64,000 nt of DNA from Pseudomonas hormoni (GTDB taxonomy: Bacteria; Pseudomonadota; Gammaproteobacteria; Pseudomonadales; Pseudomonadaceae). A model generated the notes under the pieces. It was not told where the DNA came from. It was given only the letters and a program-made list of their open reading frames with translations, and made no database searches. The position numbers and the translations under genes were made by a program. The stretch lies in contig NZ_CP075566.1 in NCBI RefSeq assembly GCF_018502625.1, positions 5,211,001-5,275,000 of the forward strand, given 5' to 3'. Every line of letters begins with the position of its first letter. Positions within the stretch are counted from its first letter, which is position 1. Shown here one piece after another: positions 47,245-58,909 of the stretch.

Positions 47245-48240
47245 ATGAATTTACGCGTGCCTTCCATTCAACATGACGAGTGCGATGAGCTGGCGGCCCT
47301 GTGCAAGGCCGGCGGCGATCCTCTGCGGCTGAATGTATTGCGCGCGCTGGCCAACGATTCGTTTGGCGTACTGGAACTGGCGCAGATCTTCGGCATCGGC
47401 CAGTCGGGCATGAGCCATCACCTCAAGGTGCTGGCCCAGGCCGACCTGGTGGCGACCCGTCGTGAAGGCAATGCGATTTTCTACCGTCGCGCCCTGCCCC
47501 ACACAGACCTGCTGGGCGGCAAGCTGCATGCCGCGCTGCTCGAAGAAGTGGACAACCTGACCCTGCCTGCCGATGTGCAGTCGCGGATCGGTCAGGTCCA
47601 TGGGCAACGGGCGGCGGCCAGCCAGGACTTTTTCTCACGGGTTGCGGAGAAGTTTCGCGCCCAGCAGGACTTGATTGCCGGCCTGCCGCAGTACCGCGAA
47701 AGCGTGGTGGCCCTGCTCGACAAACTGAGCTTCAGCGAAGGGGCCACGGCCATTGAAGTCGGCCCTGGCGACGGCGCTTTTCTGCCGGAACTGGCGCGCC
47801 GCTTCACGCACGTCACGGCGCTGGACAACAGCACGGCGATGCTCGAACTGGCGCGCCAGGTCTGCGAACGTGAAACGCTGGCTAACGTCAGCCTGCAACT
47901 GGCCGATGCATTGAATGGTGTCAGCCTCAAGGCCGATTGCGTTGTACTGAACATGGTGCTGCACCACTTTGCCGCGCCGGCCGATGCGCTCAAGCACATG
48001 GCCGACTTGCTGCAACCGGGCGGTAGCCTGCTCGTGACAGAGTTATGTAGCCACAACCAGAGTTGGGCCAGGGAGGCCTGCGGTGATCTCTGGTTGGGGT
48101 TTGAACAGGACGATCTGGCCCGTTGGGCCACCGCTGCGGGACTCGTTCCCGGGGAAAGCCTCTATGTAGGCTTACGTAATGGTTTCCAGATTCAGGTCCG
48201 CCACTTTCAGCGGCCAGCTGGCGACACTCACCATCGGTAA
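47245..48240 (+). CDS. SahR-like ArsR-family repressor fused to a methyltransferase-like domain
   Basis: This 331-residue protein joins an ArsR winged helix (about 12-85, recognition helix SGMSHHLKVL) to a SAM-methyltransferase fold with motif I EVGPGDG at 171-177 and NMVLHHF downstream. The same architecture is known in SahR, a proteobacterial repressor of the methyl cycle that releases DNA on binding S-adenosylhomocysteine. Its position 18 bp upstream of metK supports that role. A working methyltransferase is an alternative not excluded by sequence. Confidence 0.85.
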   Translation: MNLRVPSIQHDECDELAALCKAGGDPLRLNVLRALANDSFGVLELAQIFGIGQSGMSHHLKVLAQADLVATRREGNAIFYRRALPHTDLLGGKLHAALLEEVDNLTLPADVQSRIGQVHGQRAAASQDFFSRVAEKFRAQQDLIAGLPQYRESVVALLDKLSFSEGATAIEVGPGDGAFLPELARRFTHVTALDNSTAMLELARQVCERETLANVSLQLADALNGVSLKADCVVLNMVLHHFAAPADALKHMADLLQPGGSLLVTELCSHNQSWAREACGDLWLGFEQDDLARWATAAGLVPGESLYVGLRNGFQIQVRHFQRPAGDTHHR

Positions 48241-48258
48241 ATTCAGGAAAAAATCGAG

Positions 48259-49449
<1,191 letters not shown>

Positions 49450-49467
49450 GACTTCCCCGGCGGTACC

Positions 49468-49502
49468 AAAAGCCCTGCACGGCTCGCCGTGTGGGGTTTT
49501 TT
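49468..49502 (+). terminator. Terminator of metK
   Basis: AAAGCCCTGCACGG pairs (with G-U pairs) to CCGTGTGGGGTTT across a four-base loop and runs into six T. Confidence 0.88.
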
Positions 49503-49515
49503 ATTGTCTTTCGCT

Positions 49516-49539
49516 TGGGACCGGCTTGCCGGCGATGAG
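49516..49539. repeat. Single REP element, family C
   Basis: One arm only (GGGACCGGCTTGCCGGCGATGAGG); no inverted partner is seen within 150 bp. Confidence 0.55.
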
Positions 49540-49626
49540 GCCAGCCCAGTAACCCGGAAACACAAGGCAAAACACCCACCCTTCCCGCCTGACAATAAGT
49601 GACTAGCCTTCAAGCATTCTCCTTGA

Positions 49627-51315
<1,689 letters not shown>

Positions 51316-51415
51316 TGTCCGCAGATGCTCGCCCACCCGGGAACCCAAAGGTGCCAATGGGCTCAAACGCCCACCGCCATATCGATCCGATTTGCACTTT
51401 GTACATGGAGCTTTT

Positions 51416-51811
51416 ATGAAATTTCTTTCACCGCTCGCCCTGCTGACTCTTTGCGGTGTGATGGCCGCTCCGCTGATGGCCGCCGAAGAGGCCCCGGGCC
51501 TGACCGGTTGCGCCGCCAAGAAACAGGGAATCATCAACCAGATCGAACTGGCCAAGTCCCACGGCAACGCCGATCAGCAGGCGGGCCTGGAAACGGCCCT
51601 GAGTGAAGTCACCGCTCATTGCACCGATGCTTCGTTGAAGAAGGAACGGGAAAACAAGGTCCTCGACGCCAAACATGAAGTCAGTCAGCGTCAGGCCGAC
51701 CTCGACAAAGCCATGAAGAAAGGCGATCCCGAGAAGATCAACAAGCGCAAAGACAAACTCGCCGAGTCCCGCAAGGAATTGCAGGATGCGCTGGACGAGC
51801 TGGACAAGTAA
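51416..51811 (+). CDS. DUF1090 family periplasmic protein (YqjC-like)
   Basis: This 131-residue protein has a signal peptide ending ...PLMAAEE and the DUF1090 segment GCAAKKQGIINQIELAKSHG, followed by a charged coiled-coil-like helix rich in Lys/Glu/Asp. The function is unknown. The ATG at 51416 follows TGGAG; the frame upstream overlaps the end of ligB and is not coding. Confidence 0.83.
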   Translation: MKFLSPLALLTLCGVMAAPLMAAEEAPGLTGCAAKKQGIINQIELAKSHGNADQQAGLETALSEVTAHCTDASLKKERENKVLDAKHEVSQRQADLDKAMKKGDPEKINKRKDKLAESRKELQDALDELDK

Positions 51812-51834
51812 TCCGGATTAGCGAGCGAACTTTT

Positions 51835-51965
51835 GTGGCGAGAGAGCTTGCTCCCGTTCGGCGGCGAAGCCGTCGTAATCCGGATCGCAGAATACAGCTG
51901 ACGAAACTCGGTTGAATGGTTTTGGGGCCGCTTCGCAGCCCAGCGGGAGCAAGCTCCCTCGCCAC
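51835..51965. repeat. REPIN, family A
   Basis: Left arm GTGGCGAGAGAGCTTGCTCC has one change from the consensus; the right arm is standard. Confidence 0.88.
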
Positions 51966-52001
51966 AGTTGCGCAGCAGGCTCACCCAGTCACATCCGAGA
52001 A

Positions 52002-52451
52002 TCAATGATCCCGAAATTCTTTATGACAGGCACTGCAGGCATCTTCGACTTTCTGCACCGCCGGCCCGAGGTTACTGGCCTTGTAAGGCTGGACCTTGCT
52101 GGCAATCACCAATTCACCGGTGGTGGCTTCAAGGGTGCGGGCCATTTCCTGAAAGCGTGCCTGTTTCTGCCAGACATCGCTCTTGGCACTGGTGTGATCT
52201 TCTTCGCGCACCTGCGGAAAATGCTTCCACGGCTCATGGGACAGCGCATCAAGCTTCACCGCGCCGTCAGCGAACTTCGGACCGTCGAATGGAATGCGGC
52301 CGCGCAACATGCCGCCCAGGTCTTCGCCGGTCTTGAGCATTTGCTTGAAGATCGCCTTGCGCTGGCCCAGTGGCGAGTTCGGGTCGACACCGCCACACGC
52401 AGACAACGTCAAGCAGGCCAGCAATACAACGGAAAGTCTTTTAAATGTCAT
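52002..52451 (-). CDS. Cytochrome c'-like (class II) lipoprotein
   Basis: This 149-residue protein has a lipobox LTLSACGG (Cys19), so it is anchored to a membrane rather than soluble. A four-helix cytochrome c' domain ends with the haem motif CSACHKEF close to the C-terminus. Relatives bind haem c and small gases or act in electron transfer. It is divergent from mltA and has no redox partner gene nearby. Confidence 0.83.
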   Translation of the reverse strand: MTFKRLSVVLLACLTLSACGGVDPNSPLGQRKAIFKQMLKTGEDLGGMLRGRIPFDGPKFADGAVKLDALSHEPWKHFPQVREEDHTSAKSDVWQKQARFQEMARTLEATTGELVIASKVQPYKASNLGPAVQKVEDACSACHKEFRDH

Positions 52452-52579
52452 GGTGGCTTCAGGTCACGGGAAACGGCGGCCAGTATCCTCGCGTCACCGA
52501 CAAACACCAATAGCCCTATTATCAATACGGGTTGTTCGAGCGCAGGGAGCACTCGCGCAACCGGCAAAGGAATTACTCC

Positions 52580-53764
52580 ATGAACAGCCGTTTCAAGGCA
52601 TGGCGTCACCGCCTGGCCTGGACCCTCCCGATAGTGGCCGTGCTCGCAGGCTGCACCGGTGGTGACAACAACAAACCGAAAACCCACGCCCTGGCCACTT
52701 ACTCCAGCGCCACGTGGGAAGCGCTTCCATCGGTGTCCGACAACGACCTGGTCGCCGGCTTCGGTTCGTGGCGCAGCGCCTGCACCCGACTCAAGGCCGA
52801 CCCGGTCTGGGGCTCGACCTGCGCCGCTGCCACCAAGGTGCCGCAAACCGCCAATGACATTCGCGGCTTCCTCAAACAGAACCTCGACGTCTACGGCCTG
52901 CGCGCCGCCAACGACAATCCCAACGGCTTGATCACCGGTTACTACGAGCCGGTATACCCCGGCAGCCTGACCCAAACTGCCGTGGCGAACATCCCGGTGT
53001 ACGGGATTCCAGAAGACATGATCATTGTCTCTCTGGACAGCATCTACCCGGAGCTCAAAGGCAAACGCCTGCGCGGACGGCTCGAAGGTCGCGTGCTCAA
53101 GCCTTACGACGATGCGGCAACCATCGAAACCAAAGGGGTCAAAGCGCCGGTCGTGGCGTGGCTGACCGACCCGATGAACCTGCAATTCCTGCAAATCCAG
53201 GGCTCCGGTCGCATTCAGCTCGACGATGGTCGCCAGTTACGTATCGCGTATGCCGACCAGAACGGCCATCCGTATCGCCCCATCGGCCGCTGGCTGGTGG
53301 AACAAGGCGAGCTGAAGAAAGAAGACGTGACCATGGGCGCAATCAGCAACTGGGCCAAGGCTCATCCGGCGCGCATCCCAGAACTGCTCGGAAGCAACCC
53401 GAGTTATGTGTTCTTCACCCGTAACCCGGACAGCAATGAAGGTCCTCGCGGCTCGCTGAACGTACCACTGACTGCGGGTTACAGCGCGGCAGTGGATCGT
53501 AAAGTGATTCCGCTGGGCAGCCTGTTGTGGTTATCCACAACACGGCCGGACGGCACCGCGCTGGTACGTCCGGTGGCGGCTCAAGACACTGGCGGCGCGA
53601 TTGCTGGCGAAGTCCGTGCGGACTTGTTCTGGGGCACCGGCGAAGCGGCCGGGCAATTGGCCGGCGACATGAAACAGCAGGGGCAGATCTGGATGTTGTG
53701 GCCCAAAGGCGCGGCATTGCCGCAAGTACCTCAGGTGACTGATGCGGTTAAAGCCAATCCTTGA
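52580..53764 (+). CDS. mltA: Membrane-bound lytic murein transglycosylase A
   Basis: This 394-residue outer-membrane lipoprotein has signal and lipobox VAVLAGCTGG. The MltA barrel domain (TGYYEPVYPGS...IQGSGRIQL) and the 3D domain with catalytic Asp (AAQDTGGAIAGEVRADLFWG) are present. It cleaves peptidoglycan glycan strands to 1,6-anhydro ends. ATG 52580 is chosen for the lipoprotein signal. Confidence 0.95.
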   Translation: MNSRFKAWRHRLAWTLPIVAVLAGCTGGDNNKPKTHALATYSSATWEALPSVSDNDLVAGFGSWRSACTRLKADPVWGSTCAAATKVPQTANDIRGFLKQNLDVYGLRAANDNPNGLITGYYEPVYPGSLTQTAVANIPVYGIPEDMIIVSLDSIYPELKGKRLRGRLEGRVLKPYDDAATIETKGVKAPVVAWLTDPMNLQFLQIQGSGRIQLDDGRQLRIAYADQNGHPYRPIGRWLVEQGELKKEDVTMGAISNWAKAHPARIPELLGSNPSYVFFTRNPDSNEGPRGSLNVPLTAGYSAAVDRKVIPLGSLLWLSTTRPDGTALVRPVAAQDTGGAIAGEVRADLFWGTGEAAGQLAGDMKQQGQIWMLWPKGAALPQVPQVTDAVKANP

Positions 53765-53788
53765 GTCTTGTTTCGCCTGATGAATTGC

Positions 53789-53853
53789 CTTCGCGGGCAA
53801 GCCTCGCTCCTACAGCTAAAGTTGTTCTGTAGGAGCGAGGCTTGCCCGCGAAG
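53789..53853. repeat. REP pair, family B, outward orientation
   Basis: CTTCGCGGGCAAGCCTCGCT and its complement with a spacer of about 12 bp, the tightest pair in the window. Confidence 0.88.
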
Positions 53854-53879
53854 GGGCCGGAACAAACGCCGCAGATCCG

Positions 53880-54263
53880 TCAGACCGAAACCACAAAGAA
53901 ACTAACGATCAACCCCAGCCCCACAAACCACACCAACGACCGCAAGATATGCCAGTCCGCCAGGTAGCAAATGATGTACAGCAACCGGCTGGTGATAAAC
54001 AAAACCGACAGCACATTGATGGTCACCAGCTCGGCATTGCCCGCCAGATGCGCCACGATCACCGCCGCAGCGAACGCCGGGATGATTTCAAAACTGTTCA
54101 GTTGCGCCGCATTCGCGCGCCTGCCCAAACCTTCCAGTGAATCAAGAAAATCCCGGGGATCATGGTTGTCTTCCAGCCTGTAACCGCCACTGATCTTGGC
54201 CACGCCCGTACACAGGTAAGGCAGGAAAATCGCGATCAAAATGCACCACAAAGCAACCGTCAT
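53880..54263 (-). CDS. MAPEG-family membrane protein
   Basis: This 127-residue protein has about four hydrophobic helices and the MAPEG signature region FEIIPAFAAAVIVAH with the preceding RANAAQLNS. Eukaryotic relatives are membrane-bound glutathione transferases and leukotriene synthases; the bacterial function is not established. It lies 55 bp downstream of the EamA transporter gene in the same direction. Confidence 0.83.
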   Translation of the reverse strand: MTVALWCILIAIFLPYLCTGVAKISGGYRLEDNHDPRDFLDSLEGLGRRANAAQLNSFEIIPAFAAAVIVAHLAGNAELVTINVLSVLFITSRLLYIICYLADWHILRSLVWFVGLGLIVSFFVVSV

Positions 54264-54318
54264 AGAGTCATCCCTTCTTCAAGTTTCATGCGTCGAGCGT
54301 TTGTCGACAGTGAGCCAG

Positions 54319-55152
54319 TCAAAACTTCATCACCAACATGCCGATCAGTACCAGCCCACAGGCCAGGAGCCGAGGCCGGCCGAAAGGTTCTTTCAGGTAG
54401 CGCATGCCAAACAACACCACCAGAATCACGCTGATTTCGCGCAAGGCCGCCGCCTCGGCAATCGAACCCAGCTGCATCGCCCACAGCACCAGAGCGTAGC
54501 TGAACAACACGCAAAACCCGACCGCCAACCCCAGCCGCCACTGTTCACGCCAGAACAGCATAAACGCCGGCCGCTTGCGCACGAGTGCCAGTAACGGAAA
54601 CGGCCAGGCACTGAGCAGCGTCACCCAGACCAGGTAATCCAGCGGATGCGACCAGCGCCGCAACGCCTGGCCGTCGATAAAGGTGTAGCAGCCGATGCAC
54701 AGACCGATCAGTGCTACCACCGGCAGCATCGACCACGGCAAACGCGCGCCGCCACCGCCCTGCCACAGCAAGCACAGCATGCCGAACGGGATCAGCAGAA
54801 TTCCGAAGATCTGCTGATGGGTCAGCACTTCTCCGGCAAAGATCAGCGTCAGGGCCAGCACCACCAGCGGCGACAGTCCGCGCATCAATGGATAGACCAG
54901 CCCCAGATCGCCGACCCGATAGGCCTGAATCAACAAATAGCGATAGAGCAACTCGAACGCCGCCGACGCCAGGATCCACGGCCAGATTTCAATCGGCGGC
55001 AACGCCACGAAAGGCAGCATCAGGGCGACAAACAACATCGCCACGCTGTCCATGCAGGCCACGACCAACAACCGTTCCGCGCTGAATTTAATCAGCGTAT
55101 TCCACGCCGCGTGCAACAGCGCCGCCACCAACACCAAAACCGTCGCAAGCAC
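54319..55152 (-). CDS. EamA-family (DMT) transporter
   Basis: This 277-residue protein has about ten hydrophobic helices in two EamA repeats. The GTG at 55152 is the start: AAGGAG lies six bases upstream and translation begins directly with the first helix (VLATVLVLVAALLHAAWNT); upstream sequence belongs to a REP pair. The substrate is unknown; relatives export amino acids or metabolites. Confidence 0.85.
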   Translation of the reverse strand: MLATVLVLVAALLHAAWNTLIKFSAERLLVVACMDSVAMLFVALMLPFVALPPIEIWPWILASAAFELLYRYLLIQAYRVGDLGLVYPLMRGLSPLVVLALTLIFAGEVLTHQQIFGILLIPFGMLCLLWQGGGGARLPWSMLPVVALIGLCIGCYTFIDGQALRRWSHPLDYLVWVTLLSAWPFPLLALVRKRPAFMLFWREQWRLGLAVGFCVLFSYALVLWAMQLGSIAEAAALREISVILVVLFGMRYLKEPFGRPRLLACGLVLIGMLVMKF

Positions 55153-55184
55153 GGCACGCTCCTTTTGTTCATCATCCTCTCCCG

Positions 55185-55252
55185 TGTAGGAGCACGGCTT
55201 GCCGGCGAAGGCGTTCTTGAAACCGCCATCGCCGGCAAGCCGTGCTCCTACA
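55185..55252. repeat. REP pair, family B variant (GGAGCACGGCTTGCCGGCG)
   Basis: TGTAGGAGCACGGCTTGCCG and its complement around about 20 bp. Confidence 0.85.
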
Positions 55253-55437
55253 GGAAGCGGGGAGAGAATTGATTCGCCATATGTCAGCAGCTGTTTATAC
55301 TGCAAGCGACCACGCCGCACTCAGTTGCGCTCAGACTAATTCCAATAATTTCTGCCTCGGTCCGCTCTCCTCGAGAACGGTCGTCGGCCTGCGTATGCCT
55401 GATCACAGCGTCAAGACTACCGACAGAGACCTTGCGC

Positions 55438-56607
55438 ATGCCACTCGCTTTGCTTGCCCTCGCTGTTGCCGCGTTCGGCATCGGCACCACTGAATTCGTC
55501 ATCATGGGCCTGCTGCCCGACGTCGCTCGCGACCTTGCCGTGAGCATTCCCGACGCCGGCCTGCTGATCACCGGCTACGCCCTGGGCGTGGTGTTCGGCG
55601 CGCCGATCCTCGCGATCGGCACCGCCAACATGCCGCGCAAAGCCACGCTGCTGGGCATGACGCTGATGTTTATCCTCGGCAACATCCTCTGCGCCCTCGC
55701 GCCGAACTACGCCACGCTGATGGCCGCTCGCGTGATTACTGCACTGTGCCACGGCGCATTTTTCGGCATTGGTTCGGTGGTCGCCGCCGGCCTGGTGGCA
55801 CCGAACAAACGGGCCCAGGCGATTGCCATGATGTTCACGGGCCTCACGCTGGCCAACGTGCTCGGTGTACCGCTGGGTACTGCACTCGGGCAATACGCCG
55901 GTTGGCGTTCGACGTTCTGGGCGGTGTCCGTGATCGGGGTGATTGCCGCGATCGCGCAATGGCTCTGGCTGCCGAAGGACATCGCCATGGACAAGGCCAA
56001 CCTGGCCAGAGAGTTCAAAGTGCTGGGCAAGGTCAATGTGCTGCTGGCCCTGGGCATGAGCGTATTGGCATCGACCAGTCTGTTCAGCGTGTTCACCTAC
56101 ATCGCGCCGATCCTGCAGGACATCACCGGCGTCAGCCCCCATGGCGTGACCATCATGTTGCTGTTGTTTGGCGTGGGTCTGACGGCGGGCAGCATGCTGG
56201 GTGGTCGATTGGCGGACAGTCGTTTGTTGCCTTCGCTGGTGGGCATGGCGCTGGCGGTGTTGGTCGTACTGGCTGCGTTTACTCAGACCAGCCATTCGGT
56301 GATTCCGGCGGCGATCACGCTGGTGCTGTGGGGGATTTTTGCCTTCGCGCTGTGTCCGATTTTGCAGCTGCTGATCATCGATCAGGCCCATGAAGCGCCG
56401 AACCTGGGTTCAACGCTGAATCAGAGTGCATTCAATCTGGGCAACGCGGCGGGGGCCTGGATCGGCGGGCTGGTGGTCGCCAGTGGTGCCGATCTGGCGG
56501 ACTTGCCGTGGACCGGCGCACTGGTCAGCGGATTGACCGTACTGACTGCTCTGTACTTCATCTATCGGCAACGTCGCGTTACATCGCTGGCCAATTTGCC
56601 CGGTTGA
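55438..56607 (+). CDS. MFS transporter, AraJ/DHA1-like
   Basis: This 389-residue major facilitator protein has twelve predicted helices. The N-terminus LAVAAFGIGTTEFVIMGLLPD is the hallmark of the AraJ/YdhP/PbuE-like drug-and-sugar efflux group; RVITALCHGAFFGIG and PLGTALGQYAGWR follow. ATG 55438 is preferred over TTG 55432. The substrate is unknown. Confidence 0.87.
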   Translation: MPLALLALAVAAFGIGTTEFVIMGLLPDVARDLAVSIPDAGLLITGYALGVVFGAPILAIGTANMPRKATLLGMTLMFILGNILCALAPNYATLMAARVITALCHGAFFGIGSVVAAGLVAPNKRAQAIAMMFTGLTLANVLGVPLGTALGQYAGWRSTFWAVSVIGVIAAIAQWLWLPKDIAMDKANLAREFKVLGKVNVLLALGMSVLASTSLFSVFTYIAPILQDITGVSPHGVTIMLLLFGVGLTAGSMLGGRLADSRLLPSLVGMALAVLVVLAAFTQTSHSVIPAAITLVLWGIFAFALCPILQLLIIDQAHEAPNLGSTLNQSAFNLGNAAGAWIGGLVVASGADLADLPWTGALVSGLTVLTALYFIYRQRRVTSLANLPG

Positions 56608-56669
56608 ATCGGAGACAAAACCGGCCTGGAAATCTGCCCTGGGTGTCGAAGCATTGGAGACGCGCGCTG

Positions 56670-56738
56670 TGGGAATATTTCCCAGACCGTATAGCCGATT
56701 GGACAGTGCATTCTGAAAGGCTCGCGCCAGAGCCTTTC
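56670..56738. other. Two inverted repeats upstream of the exoU-like gene
   Basis: TGGGAATATTTCCCA (56670-56684) is a perfect palindrome with a three-base centre. GAAAGGCTC/GAGCCTTTC (56715-56738) is a nine-base stem with a six-base loop and no T-run. They lie in the 244-bp, A+T-richer leader and could be regulatory sites or a transcript hairpin. Confidence 0.45.
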
Positions 56739-56851
56739 GGACCGTTTCAAAAGCGTCTTTCGCGATATTATTTCCAATTGCTGCGCAGAGTTTTGACGCG
56801 TCCATACACGTCTAAAGTGTCACTTCCGGTATTCCTCAAGGAAGAGACAGC

Positions 56852-58861
56852 ATGCCCATTTCCGTCAACAGCCATCTAACTTCGATACGTCCTGCAAGCA
56901 TCTCGAGCGTCCCCCCTGCGGCCTCACCTACTCATTCGATAGACCATGACTGGGGTGATTTCATAACGGGGGCTACGCGAACCGTTCAAGGTAAGTGCGA
57001 AATACTGGCGCAACCACCTACCGATCGAGGGCTGTCGATTCGTCGTTTTGAAAACGGCGTGGTCGAAATGGACCTCAAGCTCCCCGATATCGAACGCCTG
57101 GTACTCAGCGGCGGCGGCGCCAAGGGCGTCGCCTTCTCCGGTATGGTCAAAGCGCTGGAGGAGAGTGGAGCCTTGGGCAAGATCCGAATCATCTCCGGCT
57201 CGTCAGCCGGCGCTATTTCTGCGGCTTTCCTGGCCAGCGGCATGGGTCACGCAGACTTCGACAAGATGTCGGACGAAACCAACCTCGTTTCGCTGCTCGA
57301 CAGTCAGAGCAAAGTGCTGGGACCGATACAGCACGCCAGCTCCACCCTTGGCAAAGGCATCGCAAAGATCCCGGGCAAAGCCGGCACCATCGGCAGGTTA
57401 CTGTTCGATCTGTTACCTCGTTTCCAATCCAAAGCCCTGCCGCTGGAAGCACTGATCCGCGAAAAAATGGTTGAGTCGGTCCAGTCACACTTCAACCACT
57501 CCCTGGAAGGTTTACCGCGGCCACTTTCTAGAGCGGACGACGCATTGGAACAAATAGAACAAAACCGTTATGTGACCTTCGACAATCTGGCCGCGCTTAG
57601 CGAAGAGAAGCCTCAAATCAAGCAACTGCACATCACCGGCACGGCCATGTTTGACGAACGCCCCCAGATGGTGGTGTTCAATGCCAGTCTGACCCCGGAC
57701 CTGGACGTGGCTCGTGCGGCGCATATTTCAGGTTCATTGCCCGTCGTATTCCAAAAGCCTACGGAACAACAATTACCCTTTCAGGCTGACGGAGAGCGGA
57801 CTGCATTTCAGGACGGGGGGATCATGCTCAATACACCGGTCATGGATCTTTACGAGCCTCAATTCCCGATGAGCGCAATTCCCGAAAGCGATCAGTTGAT
57901 TCTCAAGTTTCAGAGCGGGAACGCCGGCAAAAAAAACGATCGCGGCACATTGTCTTCGGCCATGGCCGACAAGTTCGTCGGCGTACGCTACTCGGCTCGG
58001 GATGCACAAGAAGCCAATGGCATCAAAACATTCGCAAGTAAAACCGTCACTGTTCCTCTGAGGACCGAAAAGGGTGACTTCACGGGGGCGTTACAAGGCA
58101 CCGTCAACTTCAGCATGCCGCTAGAGCACAAAAACCACCTGCAGCAGAAACTGCAACTTGAAGTTGGTAACTACTTGGGGCGCCGTGACCATAAAGAAAC
58201 GTACACCTTCAACTCCATTGGCGGTGCACTGCTGGCGCTGGATGATCCGCTGTTCGAAGCGGTGGCGCTTGAGCTGAAGAACGATGAGGGTTCCACAGCC
58301 GTCATCACCTTCCGGCAGCAAGCCCAACAGGCGCTGACAGATCTGAAAAACGCCCTGGTTGATGCAAAAGCCACAACGAATGACACGCTGACACTCACCA
58401 CAGAAATGCGTAAAGCGATGGCGAGCCTGGATCAGATCGGCGACGTTCCAGGAAAAATCGATTGGCTGGCGAAAAAGCTCAACCACGAAAACGATCCGGA
58501 TTACATCGAGCTGTTGCAAGCCGTTAAACGCATGGATGCCGGGGCTACAGGGCCAAAGTCCGTGGTAATGACCGAGGCGATCAAGGAAATGGGCCAGCGC
58601 GACATCGTCACCAAGACTGAAAACTTCATTCGCGAAGTGATTTACCCCTCCCTGTATCGCTCTCGTCAGCCCGACGTCAACGTCAAGCTGTTGAACCAGG
58701 CCATCGTTGACTTGCGAGAAGCCCGGAGCGACAAGGATTACAACGTTGTACTGAGTCGAATTGCCGATCGGTACGTCTCCCGCACTGCCCTGTCCTCATC
58801 GCGCCCTTCCCACTCGACAACAGTCGATCAGGCCCGCGCATGGCTGATCCCTGACAGATAA
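56852..58861 (+). CDS. ExoU-like patatin phospholipase (putative type III effector)
   Basis: This 669-residue protein aligns from memory with P. aeruginosa ExoU (687 residues) over nearly its whole length. The oxyanion loop is GGGAKG (87-92), the nucleophile is Ser118 in GSSAG, and the catalytic Asp is 321 in DGG. The segment before the patatin domain (RRFENGVVEMDL), the central ITGTAMFDERPQMVVFNAS and HISGSLPVVFQK blocks, and the C-terminal EVIYPSLYR...STTVDQARAW membrane-targeting region all have ExoU counterparts. The first 55 residues are Ser/Pro-rich, like a type III secretion signal, with no Sec signal. ExoU is a ubiquitin-activated phospholipase A2. No SpcU-like chaperone is adjacent, and the gene is less GC-rich than its neighbours, suggesting acquisition. 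Confidence 0.92.
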   Translation: MPISVNSHLTSIRPASISSVPPAASPTHSIDHDWGDFITGATRTVQGKCEILAQPPTDRGLSIRRFENGVVEMDLKLPDIERLVLSGGGAKGVAFSGMVKALEESGALGKIRIISGSSAGAISAAFLASGMGHADFDKMSDETNLVSLLDSQSKVLGPIQHASSTLGKGIAKIPGKAGTIGRLLFDLLPRFQSKALPLEALIREKMVESVQSHFNHSLEGLPRPLSRADDALEQIEQNRYVTFDNLAALSEEKPQIKQLHITGTAMFDERPQMVVFNASLTPDLDVARAAHISGSLPVVFQKPTEQQLPFQADGERTAFQDGGIMLNTPVMDLYEPQFPMSAIPESDQLILKFQSGNAGKKNDRGTLSSAMADKFVGVRYSARDAQEANGIKTFASKTVTVPLRTEKGDFTGALQGTVNFSMPLEHKNHLQQKLQLEVGNYLGRRDHKETYTFNSIGGALLALDDPLFEAVALELKNDEGSTAVITFRQQAQQALTDLKNALVDAKATTNDTLTLTTEMRKAMASLDQIGDVPGKIDWLAKKLNHENDPDYIELLQAVKRMDAGATGPKSVVMTEAIKEMGQRDIVTKTENFIREVIYPSLYRSRQPDVNVKLLNQAIVDLREARSDKDYNVVLSRIADRYVSRTALSSSRPSHSTTVDQARAWLIPDR

Positions 58862-58880
58862 CCGAAAATTCCCGCACGGC

Positions 58881-58907
58881 CCGGGCGAGCGCCGATGCCT
58901 CGCCCGG
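58881..58907. terminator. Hairpin between convergent exoU-like and FNT genes
   Basis: CCGGGCGAG pairs with CTCGCCCGG around a nine-base loop in the 48-bp convergent gap. No T-run follows, so termination efficiency is uncertain. Confidence 0.5.
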
Positions 58908-58909
58908 CC

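Noticed and set aside
56745..56760. ExsA box before the exoU-like gene (TTTCAAAAGCG)
   Set aside because: It matches the TnAAAAnA core imperfectly, and no properly spaced promoter follows; not enough to claim ExsA control.
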